Of a DNA stretch of 64,000 nt, positions 1 to 10,604 are shown piece by piece (position 1 is the first letter of the stretch; each line of letters begins with the position of its first letter). Below the pieces are notes generated by a model that was given only the letters and a program-made list of their open reading frames with translations, searched no databases and was not told the DNA's origin. The position numbers were made by a program, and so were the translations under genes. Origin of the DNA: Aselliscus stoliczkanus (taxonomy: Eukaryota; Chordata; Mammalia; Chiroptera; Hipposideridae); assembly GCA_033961575.1 (NCBI GenBank), contig CM066738.1:66377478-66441477 (forward strand). Direction: 5' to 3'.

Positions 1-2144
1 ATTGTAGTCCCACATACACTGTCCAAAACCTTCCCCCTCTCCCTCTTCCCCACTCCCTCCCAGCCAACAACCATCAGTTTTTCCTTTATATCTGCTTGAT
101 ATGACTTCAATCTTCTTAAATTGTCTCTCTGGGTTAGCTTGTTTACCCCTTTCTTTTGTTTATAAAAGCCCTTTTCACATTTCTTGCAATGCTGGCTTGG
201 TGGTAATGAATTCCTTAAGCTTATTCTTTTCTGAAAAGCTCCTTATTTCTCCTTCAATTTTAAGTGATAGCCGTGCTGGGTAGAGCAATCTTGGTTGTAG
301 GCCTTTATTTTGTGTCACTTTGAATATCTCCTGCCACTCCCTTCTGGCCTGCAGAGTTTCTGTAGACAAGTCAGCTGTTAGTCTAACAGGAGTTCCTTTG
401 TATGTAACCTGCTGTCTTTCTCTTGCAGTCTCTAGGATTCTGTCCCTGTCTTTAACCTTTGCCATTTTAACTATGATGTATCTTGGTGTGGACCTGTTTG
501 GGTTCAGCTTGTTTGGAACCCTCTGCACTTCCTGGGCATGTATGTTGATTTCCTTCACCAGGGTAGGGAAGTTTTCAGTCATTATTTTTTTCAAATACAT
601 TTTTGACCCTTTGCTTCTTCTCTTCTCCTTCTGATATTCCTATGAGTAGGCGGTGGTTGTGTTTCACCTTGTCCCATAGGGCTCTTAAACTATTTTCATT
701 GTTTTTTATTCTTTGGTCTTTTTGCTGTGCCAACTGGGTGAGTTCTGCTATTTTATCTTCCAAATCGCTGATCTGCTCCTCTGCTTCATCTACTCTACTG
801 GTGATTCCTTCGAGTGTGTTCTTCATTTCAGTTATTATATTCTTTAGTTCTAACAGGTTGTTTTTTATGGTTTCCCTATCCTTCTTTATGTCCTTGCTAA
901 GTTCCTTAAACATTCTTATCATCAGTGTTCTAAACTGTGTCTCTGAAAGGTTGGATCCCTCTGTTTCATTTGGTTCCATTTCTGGAGGTTTCTTCTGATC
1001 TTTTACTTGTGACATGTTTCTTTGTTTCCCCATTCTGGCTGTCGCTCTGGGATTGCTTTAATGTATTAGATAGATCACCAGGAGAGCCCTGGCTGGATCA
1101 CGTAGGCACACAGCTCACGGCCCAACACTCCCAGGAAAACTCCCAGTCTCAGCCTGTCGCAATCAGCCGTTCGCAGATCAGGCCGAGCATCCTGACAACC
1201 AGTCACCAGCCTGGCAACTCTGCAAGCGCAGTGCAGAGAGCGGGGACCCGAGGCGGCTTGCACACTCCTGCGTCTTAGTGAGCAGCCTGTTGGAGCCAGA
1301 GCATGCCCACTAGGCGTTTCCCTGACAACGTAGCACAAGCCGTGCGGAGGGTGGGGATCCGAGGTGGCTCGTGCACTCCCGGGTCTCAGTGAGCAGCCTG
1401 TTTGAGCCGGTCGGCACCGCCCCGCATTTCCCTGGCAACGCAGTATAAGCCTGGCGAGGGTGGGGATTCAAGGCCGCATGCACATGCGTGCATGCACACA
1501 CACACTTCTGTGCCAATTCCACCAGACCAATGAGGTCTCTGACCTGATCCCTCATGGGAAGGCCCAAGCCTGAAACAATTGGCTCTCTCTACACCACTCG
1601 CGTGCAGGCTCCACACCACGGGAATAACAATCCAAAAACCTCCAGTCTTTGAACCAAAGGTGCTCAGTTCAGTCCGTCCCCGCAGGCTCCCGGCTCACAT
1701 AGCCACTCCCTCCACCAGTAACCAGGTAAGTGCTCACCGGCGAGCAAGCCCGGGCACCGGCCCCACTGATTCTGCAGTCGCTCTTAGCCTCACCGAGCTG
1801 AGCAAAGAGAGTCCTTACTAATTTACTGCCAACTATTTTAGAACTTCTCTTCCCGGCAAAGGAGCTTTGGGCTGGGGAGCTTGGTGTGTGTCTGGAGGGT
1901 CTCTCCCCCATCCAGCCAAGCTTTCCACGGCTGGGGCTTCTCTCACGGGGCTCGCCCTCTCTTGTCTCCGCCCGTCCTACCAGACCTGAAGTGGCTTCCT
2001 CTTTAAGTTCTTCGTTTAGCGGTTCTGTTCCTCCAGTCTTCCAGGGACCTCCAGGATTGAATGCTGTATAATTTGTTTGTAATTTTGGTGTGATCCTGGG
2101 AGGCAGTTAGCACAGCGTCTATTGTGCCATTTTACCGGAAGTCC
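1..2144 (-). mobile_element. Internally deleted L1 (copy A), 5' portion, cut by window edge
   Basis: Read on the minus strand, this copy begins at 2144 with the L1 start motif (GGACTTCCGGTAAAATGG). It then has a GC-rich 5' UTR (about 2140-1040), ORF1 (1033-175) and an abrupt jump at about 115-125 from the sequence just after ORF1 to a 3'UTR-like segment that continues to position 1. The junction is the one seen in copies B and E (CATATCAAGCAGATATAAAG), but A also lacks the roughly 590-bp endonuclease remnant those copies keep. The reverse-transcriptase region is absent before the window edge. The 5' UTR holds about two of the ~108-bp units that are repeated in copy D. The right-hand target-site duplication cannot be checked because the 3' end lies outside the window. 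Classification as L1 is secure; membership of a non-autonomous family is inference from the shared junction. Confidence 0.9.
175..1033 (-). pseudogene. L1 ORF1 (RNA-binding chaperone), one frameshift
   Basis: ORF1p is the trimeric RNA-binding chaperone of the L1 ribonucleoprotein. The start ATG at 1033 gives MGKQRNMSQVKDQKK, the same N terminus seen in the sibling copies. The first 152 codons (1033-575) cover the N-terminal region and the heptad-rich coiled coil (TSRVDEAEEQISDLEDKIAEL). The second frame (600-175) carries the RRM and C-terminal domain (VKEINIHAQEVQRVPNKLNP, then TPRYIIVKMAKVKDRDRIL). The two frames overlap at an A-rich run near 575-605, so one small indel breaks an otherwise nearly complete ORF1. 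It ends at PALQEM where siblings read on. It is the least damaged ORF1 of the deleted copies, although the L1 body around it has lost ORF2. Confidence 0.85.
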
Positions 2145-2870
2145 CCTGCTTAAGTCTTTATATCTCCATTTTTGAAGGGACGGTTTTGTCAGATACTGTA
2201 TTCTTGGTTTGCATTATTATTTTTTTTCAGCACTTTGAAAATATCCCACCCACCTCTGATCTGTAATGTTTCTGCTGAGAAATCCACTGATTATTTTATG
2301 AGAGTGTTCTTGTACATGATGAGTTGCTTTTCTCTTGTCTCTTTCAAAATTTTTGTCTGTATTATTGATGTTTGAAAGTTTGATTATAATGCATCTTAGT
2401 GTGGGTCTCTTTGGGTTTATTCTAGTTGGAATATTTTGAGTTTATTGAATTTGGTTGTCTGTTTCTTCCCTAAAATTTGGGTATTTGGTACTTATTTCTT
2501 AAATATGCTCTCTGCCTCTATCTCTCTTTCTTCTCCTACTAAGACTTACCTAATGTGTATATTATGTGTGTCCCATTGGTCTCTTAGATATTTTCCACTT
2601 TTCTTCATTCTTTTTCCTTTTTGTTTCTCTGCCTTGTTAATTTTAAATGAGCTATCTTCAAGTCGTTCTTTTTTGCTGATTTTTCCTTCTGTTTGGTCAA
2701 GATTACTATTGAATCTTCCCACTGAATTTTTCAAAGTTATTGTGTTCATCAATTCCTAAAGTTTTGTTTTTTTGAGTATCTATCTCTTTGTTTATATTTT
2801 CATTTTTTATGCTTCATTTTTGTTCAAGTCATTCCACAGGAACATTTAAAAAGTGTATTTATTTCTCAAT
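2145..2870 (-). mobile_element. Older L1 fragment, antisense ORF1 region
   Basis: Immediately beyond the 5' end of copy A the plus strand reads like a diverged antisense L1 ORF1. Phrases such as ATGCATCTTAGTGTGGGTCTC and TTGGAATATTTTGAG match the RRM-coding part of ORF1 in the better copies but are much more decayed. Reading is lost near 2760-2870. Copy A probably inserted into or beside this older element. No intact frame remains. Confidence 0.65.
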
Positions 2871-2984
2871 TTTAAACTTTGCAATATGACTGGCAACTAT
2901 TGTGCTGGAAATTGTAATGCTAGCTATAATATTTTAACACCTTAAGGAAATTTACAGATATTTTACTCTTATTCTTAGAAATCC

Positions 2985-3150
2985 TATCAACAGAGACATT
3001 TTATTTATACTTTCAAGGTTAGGAAACAAGTGTCCTAAGAAGTTTAACAACTTGTCCAATGTTAATAATAAGTTGGGATTCTGCTTCAGGCCTGCCAGAC
3101 CCCCAAGCTCTCACTTTTCCTTCTCTATCTGCTGTGGAGTACTCTATTAG
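2985..3150 (-). repeat. MIR-type SINE remnant
   Basis: The stretch around AAGGTTAGGAAACAAGTGTCC, then AAGTTTAACAACTTGTCCAA, is the reverse complement of the MIR core (tRNA-derived, ancient mammalian SINE) with many substitutions. Identification is by eye against the remembered consensus; a RepeatMasker hit would decide. Flanking DNA at 2871-2984 and 3151-3790 shows nothing I recognise. Confidence 0.5.
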
Positions 3151-3794
3151 GAAAGAACACAGATAATTGAAATACATAGATCATAGAGAGGCCTGTTTTA
3201 TATATTTTTCTGAAATACTATTGCATGTAATTATCAGTTAATTACTCTTTCTGTAATGCTTTAGATGTGAAGAAGATATTGATTTGGTTATATGTTGACC
3301 TTTGCACCTTTTTCTTACTAAGTTTATTTTGTTGTTAAAATTTGGGGTACTTTAGATTTTCTAGTAATCACAACATTGTCATAGGGTATTAACTTTAGTC
3401 AATACATCACTATTCTGGTATAGATTTCTCAGAAAAAATATTCTGTAGATTAGTTTTCTGAAAGCAATAAACTTGATACATATCCAAATAAGAGCAAATC
3501 TGAAGATTGTAATGATTACCATTTAAGTCTTCTAGCTTTACATTAAAAGCAACTAGAGATGCTGTAATAGATTCACATGTGTGCATAAATAGTGATGAAG
3601 AAGAATTACTTAACACTCTAAAATTAGAGTCTTTTCCATACCTAATTAATTTCTTTTTTAAAGAATCAAATGTCTTACAGCCATCTTATAATTAATCTTT
3701 CCACACCTTAGCTTTTTCCTGTAATTCTACTTGATTGGAATCAACAGCACATATTAATTAGGTAGGCAAATAAAGCAGGCTCTATACGCAATGG

Positions 3795-4010
3795 TTAAGA
3801 ATCATTATGAGTTCTCAGCCGGGTTTTAACACTTACCACTGTGTTACCTTACACAAGATCATTAACTTTTCTCTGCCTTACTTTTCTCCATCTGTAAAAT
3901 GCATCTGGAAAATAATTAAATATGTTTTCTTGCTGATTATCAAGGTTTAGATACAATAAGTTGAAAAGTGTTTGGAACATAGAGATAAATCAATGACACT
4001 TAGCTATTAT
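3795..4010 (+). repeat. MIR-type SINE remnant
   Basis: The run CTTTTCTCCATCTGTAAAATG, preceded by a decayed tRNA-like half and followed by TTGAAAAGTGTTTGGAACATAG, follows the order of a MIR element read forward. It is old and has no target duplication that I can see. Confidence 0.6.
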
Positions 4011-4056
4011 CTTTTAAAGAAATCTGATACAAGTAGACATTTCAATCGATTTATTT

Positions 4057-4060
<4 letters not shown>

Positions 4061-4113
<53 letters not shown>
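4061..4113. repeat. (AT)n microsatellite
   Basis: About 26 uninterrupted AT dinucleotide units. Such a tract is expected to be length-polymorphic and prone to cruciform formation. It lies between a MIR and a SINE, with no gene nearby. Confidence 0.97.
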
Positions 4114-4115
<2 letters not shown>

Positions 4116-4300
4116 AATTCTTCTAAGTCACAGAATAGACTTTAAAGAGTCAGTAGGATTTGGTATAAAATAAAATCAGTTTTCTGAAGTGTGAAAATAC
4201 TCAAATGGTTTTCAGTCTAGAAAGCATTGCAGCAATTTATTTGATGTATAAACATTTATCATCTATCCAGATGTATGGGGGAAAGCAAATGAAGCTTTTT

Positions 4301-4401
4301 TTTTTGAGAGGGCAGTGGCACTGGCCCTCATATGTGGGATCTGAACTGGGACCGCTGGCGTCCCAAACCAGCTCTTAACCACTGCGCCACTCAGCCGGCC
4401 T
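4301..4401 (-). mobile_element. Short tRNA-derived SINE
   Basis: On the minus strand this is GGCCGGCTGAGTGGCGCAGTGG, then a proline/serine-like tRNA body with a B-box-like GGTCCCAGTTCAGATCC, ending in ACTGCCCTC and an A tail (seen as T's at 4296-4305). It is flanked by the duplication GCAAATGAAG(C)TTTTT at 4285-4300 and 4402-4416, which fixes the insertion limits and shows L1-type target-primed integration. It belongs to the family also found at 5294, 14672, 54624, 57838 and 62435. Confidence 0.9.
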
Positions 4402-4965
4402 GCAAATGAAGTTTTTGCTCAGGCAATTACAGTATAATTGGAGAAAGCCAAAATATTTTCAGAAAAGATAAATAGAATATTAAGTGCCAGAATGAGTGGA
4501 GACTTGCAACAAGCATTCTGTGAAAGAGTGAGCATGTTGAATTGGAATGGTATGGGACAGCCTCATGGAGGAGGACAACTCTGAGCTTGGGGAGTTTAAA
4601 GAGAGAAGAGAAGACCGTTTAGGTGAGGGAGCATTTTGGTACCAGTAAACGAAATGCTTTACAAACATCAGTGAAAGTATAAAACATCTTGCAGGCTTGT
4701 TAAAATGCACAGTCTGATAACACATGGGGTGGAACTCAAGATTTTTAGTTCTTAACCATATTTCAGATGATGCTGAGTGGCAAGAAAATATATTTGAGAA
4801 ACAATAATCTTACAGTAGTGAGAATAATAAGCAGGCTATATGATAGTCTAAGCACAAACTGATAAGGGACTAAATTGAGATGGAAAAATGCTGATAGAAA
4901 GAAAGGGACTGTAATAAGAGATTATTTAAAAGAGAAATAAAAAGTACATAACACTTGGCTAAACA

Positions 4966-5168
4966 CAGAGCATACCAAAAAATGTATGCACATTTTAAGA
5001 AAGGAAAACTATACTAAAATTGTAATAAAATGAGTGACACTAGAATTCATTTGATTAATGCCATCTTTTGAGTGAACATCATACTACACATTGCTACTGT
5101 AATTCAATTCAACTTAGAAAACACGTAGATAACATTTCTTAAAATATGTACATTTTTTGGCACCCCCA
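4966..5168. mobile_element. Mariner-type DNA transposon remnant (MITE-like)
   Basis: Both ends carry related inverted repeats. The left reads ACCAAAAAATGTATGCAC and runs on as ATTTTAAGAAAGG. The right, reverse-complemented, reads GGGGGTGCCAAAAAATGTAC and runs on as ATATTTTAAGAAATG. The termini lie beside TA. The interior (about 200 bp) has no open frame. The terminal repeats match those of the element at 48736-48969, which keeps a transposase C terminus. Tc1/mariner elements insert at TA and move by a DDE/D transposase; this copy could only have moved in trans and is now fixed and decayed. Confidence 0.75.
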
Positions 5169-5293
5169 ATATATAGGAGAAAGGGACAGGTTGCAATGAT
5201 ATGTTTCAATAGGGATATGAATTAACACAAGTAGTGAAGTTAAGAGGAGAACTGGCTTGAGGCTTGAAGTGGGAGGTGATCAGTATAGTTTTT

Positions 5294-5407
5294 TTGTTGT
5301 TTTGTTTTGTTTTAAGGGCAGTGTCACTGGCTCTAATACGTGGGATCTGAACCCGGGTCGCTGGCATCCCAAGCCTGCTCTTAACCACTGTGCCACTTGG
5401 CTGGCCC
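5294..5407 (-). mobile_element. Short tRNA-derived SINE
   Basis: Minus-strand copy with head GGCCAGCCAAGTGGCACAGTGG, B-box-like GGGTTCAGATCC and tail CTGCCCTT followed by an interrupted A tail (TTTTGTTGTTTTG on the plus strand). A perfect 13-bp duplication, CAGTATAGTTTTT, occurs at 5281-5293 and 5408-5420. Same family as 4301-4401. Confidence 0.93.
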
Positions 5408-5420
5408 CAGTATAGTTTTT

Positions 5421-5879
5421 GAGATATTGAATTTGAGGTAGAGGTGTGACCTTCAAGAAGAGGGTCCTGAAGGCAGGGCTTGAAATGAATACTTATCTGT
5501 ATAGAGGTGATAGCTGAAGTTATAAAGAGAGAATTTTGGAGTTTTCAATAGCTGAATGAAGAGTGACATAGGCAGAAGAATTGAAGACTATTTTTGGAGA
5601 TGTCCTCACTTGGTGAAAAGAAGACAGAGAGTTGAACAAAGAAGAAGAGTAGAAATGGACTTGAAATTGCATAGTACCAGAAGATAAGAAAAAGTGCTAT
5701 CAAGGTTCCCATCACCATGTGGTGTGCTGAAGATAGGAAAGTAAGAGAAACAAATCAGAAGACATATTTTTATTCATATATAAAATCAATAATATTTTTT
5801 ATGAACTTTTAAATTAAAAAAGTATTATCTATAGTAGAAAATTTTGAAAATATAGAAAAAAGGCAGAAAAAAGTATAGA
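5421..5879. other. Unique AT-rich stretch
   Basis: No open frame, RNA gene or repeat that I can recognise. It becomes very A-rich towards 5879, where old L1 sequence begins. Confidence 0.5.
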
Positions 5880-6136
5880 AGACAAAAATAGGAACAAAGA
5901 ACAAAGGTAACAAATAGAAAATAGTAACAAATCTGATAAATTTTAATCTAGATATATCAATTATCATTTTAAATGTCAATGGTCAAAACTCCAATTTAAA
6001 GACAGAGATTGTAAGAGTGGATCAATAAAACAAGACCTAATTATATGTTGTCTACAGGAAAACCATATTAAATATAAAGACACACATAGGTTAAAAATAA
6101 AGGAATAAAGAAAGCTATGCCAAGTTAGCAATAATC
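5880..6136 (+). mobile_element. Old L1, first piece (ORF1/ORF2 boundary and endonuclease start)
   Basis: ATCATTTTAAATGTCAATGG, followed by a CAAGACCTAATTATATGTTG motif, corresponds to the N-terminal part of the ORF2 endonuclease (the LNVNG and CLQETHL regions), highly decayed. The element is interrupted at 6137-6150 by the target site of copy B and resumes at 9418, where the phrase AGAAAGCAGAATTAGCTATA is completed. Confidence 0.8.
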
Positions 6137-6751
6137 AAAAGAAAGCAGAAGTAGGACTTCTGGTAAAATGGCAGAATAGACAGATGCTGTGCTAACTCCC
6201 AGGATCACATCAAAATTACAAACATTTTATACAACATTCAAACCCGGAAGTCCCCGGAACGCTAGATGAACCACTAAATGAAGAACTTAAAGAGGAGGCC
6301 ACATCAAGTCTGGTAGGAGGGGTGGAGACGAGAGAAGGCGAACCCCGTGAGGGAAGCTCCAGCTGTGGGCAGGCTTCTCTGGTTGGCGCGAGACTCTCTG
6401 GCCATACACCAAGCTCACCAGCCCAGAGTTCCTTTGCTGGAAAGAGGAGTTCCATGATAGCTGGCAGTAGAAATTAGAAACTCTCTTTGCTCAGCTTGGT
6501 GAGGCTAAGAGCAGCTAGAGAATCAGTGGGGCTGGTGCACGGGCTCGCTCACCAGTGAGCACTCACCCAGTTCCTGGTGGAGGGAGTAGCTATGTGAGCC
6601 GGGCCCAGGAGCCTGCAGGGACAGACTGAACTGAACAACTTTGGTACAGAAGCTGGAGGTTTTGGGACTATTGTTCCACTGGTGTGGAGCTTGCACACAA
6701 GTGCTGTACAGGAGGGCACCATTTGTCAGGGTTGGGCCCTCCCACAGAGGG

Positions 6752-7084
6752 TCAAGTCCAGAACTTCATTGGTCTGGTGGAATTGGCACACAAGTGTGTG
6801 TATGCATGCGTGCATGTGGCTTTGGATCCCCACCCTCCACTCGGCTTGTGCTGCGTTGCCAGGGAAACGCTTGGCAGGCGTACTCCAGCTCCAACAGGCT
6901 GCTCACTGAGATGTGGGAGTGCGCGAGCCGCCTCGGGTCCCTGCTCTTCGCACTGCGCTTGCAGAGTTGCCAGGCTGGTGGTTGGTGGTTGGGATGCTCG
7001 GCCTGATCTGCGAGTGGCTAAATGGGACAGGCTGAGAATGAGAGTTTTCCTGGGAGTGCTGGACCATGAGCTGTGTGCCTGCAT
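6752..7084 (-). other. Antisense open frame in L1 5' UTR (copy B)
   Basis: A 110-codon frame antisense to the 5' UTR of copy B. It contains LSEQPVGAG, then SVSLATQHKP and GGWGSKA. The same phrases occur in the same relative frame in copies D and E. It may be nothing more than shared DNA ancestry in a GC-rich region. Primate L1 has an antisense 5'UTR frame called ORF0, but I see no basis for claiming homology. Confidence 0.3.
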
Positions 7085-7141
7085 GATCCACCCGGGACCC
7101 TCCTGGTGATCTATCTAATACATCAAAGCAATCCTAGAGCA

Positions 7142-7874
7142 ACAGCCAGAACGAGGAAACAAAGAAACACGTTCCAAGTAAAAGATCAGAAGAAATCTCT
7201 AGAAATGGAACGAAATGAAACAGAGGGATCCAATCTTTCAGAGACAGAGTTTCGAGTACTGATGATAAGAATGTTTAACAAACTTAGTGAGGACATGAGG
7301 AAGGATAGAGAAATCATAAAAAACAACCAGTTAGAACTAAACAATACAATAACTGAAATGAAGAACACACTTGAAAGAATCACCAGTAGAGTAGATGAAG
7401 CAGAGGAGCGGATCAGCGATTTGGAAGACAAAAGAGCAGAAATCATCCAGTTGGAACAAAAAAAGACCAAAGAATAAAAATCAATGAAAATAGTTTAAGA
7501 ACCCTATGGGACAAGATGAAGCACAACAATATAGCATCATAGCAATACCAGAAGGAGAAGAGAAGCAAGGGGTCAAGAATGTATTTCAAAAAATAATGAC
7601 TGAAAACTTCCCTACCCTGGTGAAGGAAATCAACATACATGCCCAGGAAGTGCAGAGGGTACCAAATAAGCTGAACCCAAACAGGTCCACACCAAGACAC
7701 ATCATAGTTAAAATGGCAAAGGTTAAAGACAGAGACAGAATCCTAGAGGCAGCAAGAGAAAGACAGCAGGTTACATACAAAAGAACTCCTGTTAGACAAA
7801 CAGCTGACTTCTCTACAGAAACTCTGCAGGCCAGAAGGGAGTGGGAGAAGATTTTCATAAGTGACACAAAATAA
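7142..7874 (+). pseudogene. L1 ORF1 of copy B, frameshifted
   Basis: The usual start ATG is mutated to ACG (CCAGAACGAGGAAAC at about 7147). The N-terminal region and coiled coil are readable to 7477 (ending QLEQKKTKE), where a small indel in an A-rich run ends the frame. A second frame from 7506 to 7874 carries the RRM (VQRVPNKLNPNRSTPRHIIV) and most of the C-terminal domain, ending early after KIFISDTK because of another indel near 7850. It is the RNA-binding chaperone of L1 and cannot be functional as it stands. Confidence 0.85.
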
Positions 7875-8073
7875 AGGCCTACAACCATGATTGCTCTACC
7901 CAGCATGGCTATCACTTAAAATTGAAGGAGAAATAAAGAGCTTCTCAGAAAAGAATAAGCTTAAGGAATTCATTACCACCAAGCCAGCATTGCAAGAAAT
8001 GTTAAAAGGGCTTTTTTAAACAAAAGAAAGGGGTAAACAAGCTAACCCAGAGAGACCAGGAATACAAATAACA

Positions 8074-8659
8074 AAATGGCAATACATATGTACCTATCAA
8101 TAATCATTTTAAATGGGAATCGGCTAAATGCTCCAATCAAAAGACAGAGAGTGGCTGAGTGCATAAGAAAATAGGACCCATGTATATGCTGTTTACAGAT
8201 GGAATAAGATATTTCATGCAAATTGAAATGAGAAAAAAAAGCTGAAGTAGCAATACTTATTTTGGACAAAATAGATTTTAAAATGACTACAATAAAAGAC
8301 AAAGAAGGGCACTATAACCCTAATAAACATCTGTGCACCCTACATAGGAGCTTCTAATTATATATAACAGACATTGACAGACATAAAGACAGAGATCCAC
8401 AGTAACACTATCATAGTAGGGGACTTCAACACCCCATTGTCACCAATGGACAGATCTTCTAGACAGAAAATCAACATGGAAAGAGTGGCCTTAAATGACA
8501 CTAGACCAGCTGGACTTTGTCAATATTTTTAGAGCATTTCACCCTGAAACAACAGAATATACTTTCTTCTCAAGTGCACATGGGACATTTTCCAAGATAG
8601 ACCATGTTAGGGCACAAAACAAGTCTCAATGAACTTAAAAAATTTGAAATCATATCAAG
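8074..8659 (+). pseudogene. ORF2 endonuclease remnant of copy B
   Basis: The ORF2 ATG at 8074 (ATGGCAATACATATG) opens the APE-type endonuclease domain but hits a stop after about 29 codons (AGAAAATAGGACC). Relative to copy D there are internal deletions at the QETHLRSKD region, at GAAGACTACAATA (reduced to GACTACAATA) and at the CACTACACAATAATAAAGG region. All are shared with copy E. The GDFNTPLSPMD and KIDHV phrases are still recognisable downstream in other frames. Homology stops at about 8659, where the 3'UTR-like segment begins. Confidence 0.85.
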
Positions 8660-9417
8660 CAGATATAAAGGTAAAGCTGATGGTTGCTGGCTGGGAGGGA
8701 GTGGGAATGAGGGAGAGGGGGAAGGTTTTGGACAGCATAAGTGGATGACTATATTGTTGCCGCAGGGATATGGGGGCAGTTCTGAGAATGGAATTGATAA
8801 TGTTGTGAAGAGACTATTATGTTAAGTGAAATAAGTCAGTCGGATAAAGACAAATACCATATGATCTCACTTTTATGTGGAATGTGAAAAACTGAATGAA
8901 CGATAAAAGTAAACAGACTCATAGATATAGAGGAAAAACTGAGGGTTGCTAGTTGGGATGGGGGTGGAGATAAGGGGAAGGGCAAGGGATTAGGCATAAA
9001 TAGACAACTACAATATTGCCACAGGGATATGAAACACAGTTCGGGGAATATAATAATGTTGGAAATATTTTGTGGCATGTCAGATAGTCACATGTCTTGT
9101 TAGGGAGACCACTTCATGGATGGAGTGGAGGCTTGATCACTGCACTGTACACCTGAAGCTGATGTTGTATAATATTGTATGCCAACTGTAACTGAATATA
9201 AAGATAGTCACGGGATGTGGAGTCTGCTGTGGAAGAGAGTCAAAGGAATTGTAATAGATATGTATGGTATGGGGGGGAGGACTGGTGTGGCAAACTGGGG
9301 GAGTCATTTTGAGGGGTAAAAAGTATAACTATTGTATTATGTTGTACACCTGAAACTGTTTTTTTTTTTAAATGTTTATTTCACAATAAAAGATTAAAAA
9401 AAAAAAAGAAAGCAGAA

Positions 9418-10604
9418 TTAGCTATATCAATTTGAAATAGAGCATACATCAGAATAAGAAAATTTACCAAGGATAAAGAGAGACATTATATAATGATAAA
9501 GTAGTGAATACTCCAAAAGACTGAACAATGCTTAGTGAATATATATATAACAATAGAGTTTCAAAATACATAAAATAAAAGCTGAAAGAACTGTAAGAAA
9601 AAATAGATGAATCAACTCTTATAGGTAAAAAAAGTTGAAAGCATTAACACTCTACTCTCATGAATGGACATATCCAACTAGCTTGGGCAGGATGGAGACA
9701 TTTTAGATACAACACCAAAGGCACAATCCATGAAAGAAATAATGGACAAGCTGGACTATATTAAAATTAAAAACTTATGCTCTGCGAAATAAAATGTCAA
9801 GAGAATGAGAAGTCACAAACTGGTGAAAAATGTTTGCAAAAGACATATCTGATAAAGAACTGTTATCCAACATATACTAAGAAACTTCAAACTGAACAAT
9901 AAGAAAACAAACAATCCCATTAAAATAATTGGCAATAGACCTAAACAAACTCCTCACCAGAAAAGATGTAAAGATGCAAATAAGCAAGTGAAAAGAAGCT
10001 ATTCATTATGTGTCCTCAAGGAAATGAAAATTAAAACAGCAATGAAATACTACTACATTGAAATACTACTACTACTACAATGAAATACTACTACTACTCT
10101 ATTAAAATAGTCAAAATCTGGAACACTGATAACACCAAATGTTGATGAGATATGGAGAAAAAGTAACTCTCATTTGTTTTGTTGGGGATGCAATACGGCC
10201 ACGTTGGAAGACAGTTTGACAGTTTCTTACAAATCTAAACATACTCTTACCATATGATCCAGCAATTGCAATCCTTGGTATTTACCCATAGTAATCAAAA
10301 TCTTATGTCCATACCAAACCTGCACACAGATCCTTATAACAGCTTTATTCATAGTTGCCAAAAGTTGGGAGAAATCAAGATGCTCTTTAGCAGGCGAGTG
10401 GATAAATAAACTGTAGTATATCTAAATAATGGGACATTATTCAGTGCTAAAAAAAATAAGATGTCAAGACATGGAATGACACAGTGGAACCTTAAATGAC
10501 ACAGTGAAAGAAGCCAATATGAAAAAGCTACATATTCTATGACTCCAGCTTCATGACATTTTGGAAAAGACAAAACTATGGAGACAGTCAAAAGATCAGT
10601 GTTA
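9418..10604 (+). mobile_element. Old L1, second piece (ORF2 C-terminal region)
   Basis: This continues the element interrupted at 6136. Decayed ORF2 sequence is visible, for example AAAACAAACAATCCCATTAAA, then AAATACTACTACATTG and CATATGATCCAGCAATTGC, which match the C-terminal part of ORF2 in D and F. A local CTACTACTA expansion lies at 10050-10100. It is cut at 10590-10604 by the target site of copy C and resumes at 16165. Confidence 0.8.

Larger units (their letters stand above)
6151..9403 (+). mobile_element. Non-autonomous internally deleted L1 (copy B), complete with target duplications
   Basis: A complete insertion of 3253 bp flanked by the exact 14-bp duplication AAAAGAAAGCAGAA (6137-6150 and 9404-9417). 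Order: 5' UTR (6151 to about 7140, with one ~108-bp unit near 6818-6930), ORF1 (about 7142-7874, broken), a damaged endonuclease remnant (8074 to about 8659), a ~150-bp segment resembling the L1 3' UTR (8660-8809), the last ORF2 codons (8810-8880), the true 3' UTR, AATAAA at 9385 and an A tail. About 3 kb of ORF2, including all reverse transcriptase, is missing relative to copy D. Copy E has the same plan and nearly the same length, so the deletion existed before these copies moved. Mobilisation by an active L1 in trans is inference. Confidence 0.95.

Noticed and set aside
10050..10100. CTACTACTA cluster as a regulatory repeat
   Set aside because: It lies in decayed L1 ORF2 and looks like a small slippage expansion of the local AAATACTACTAC motif.
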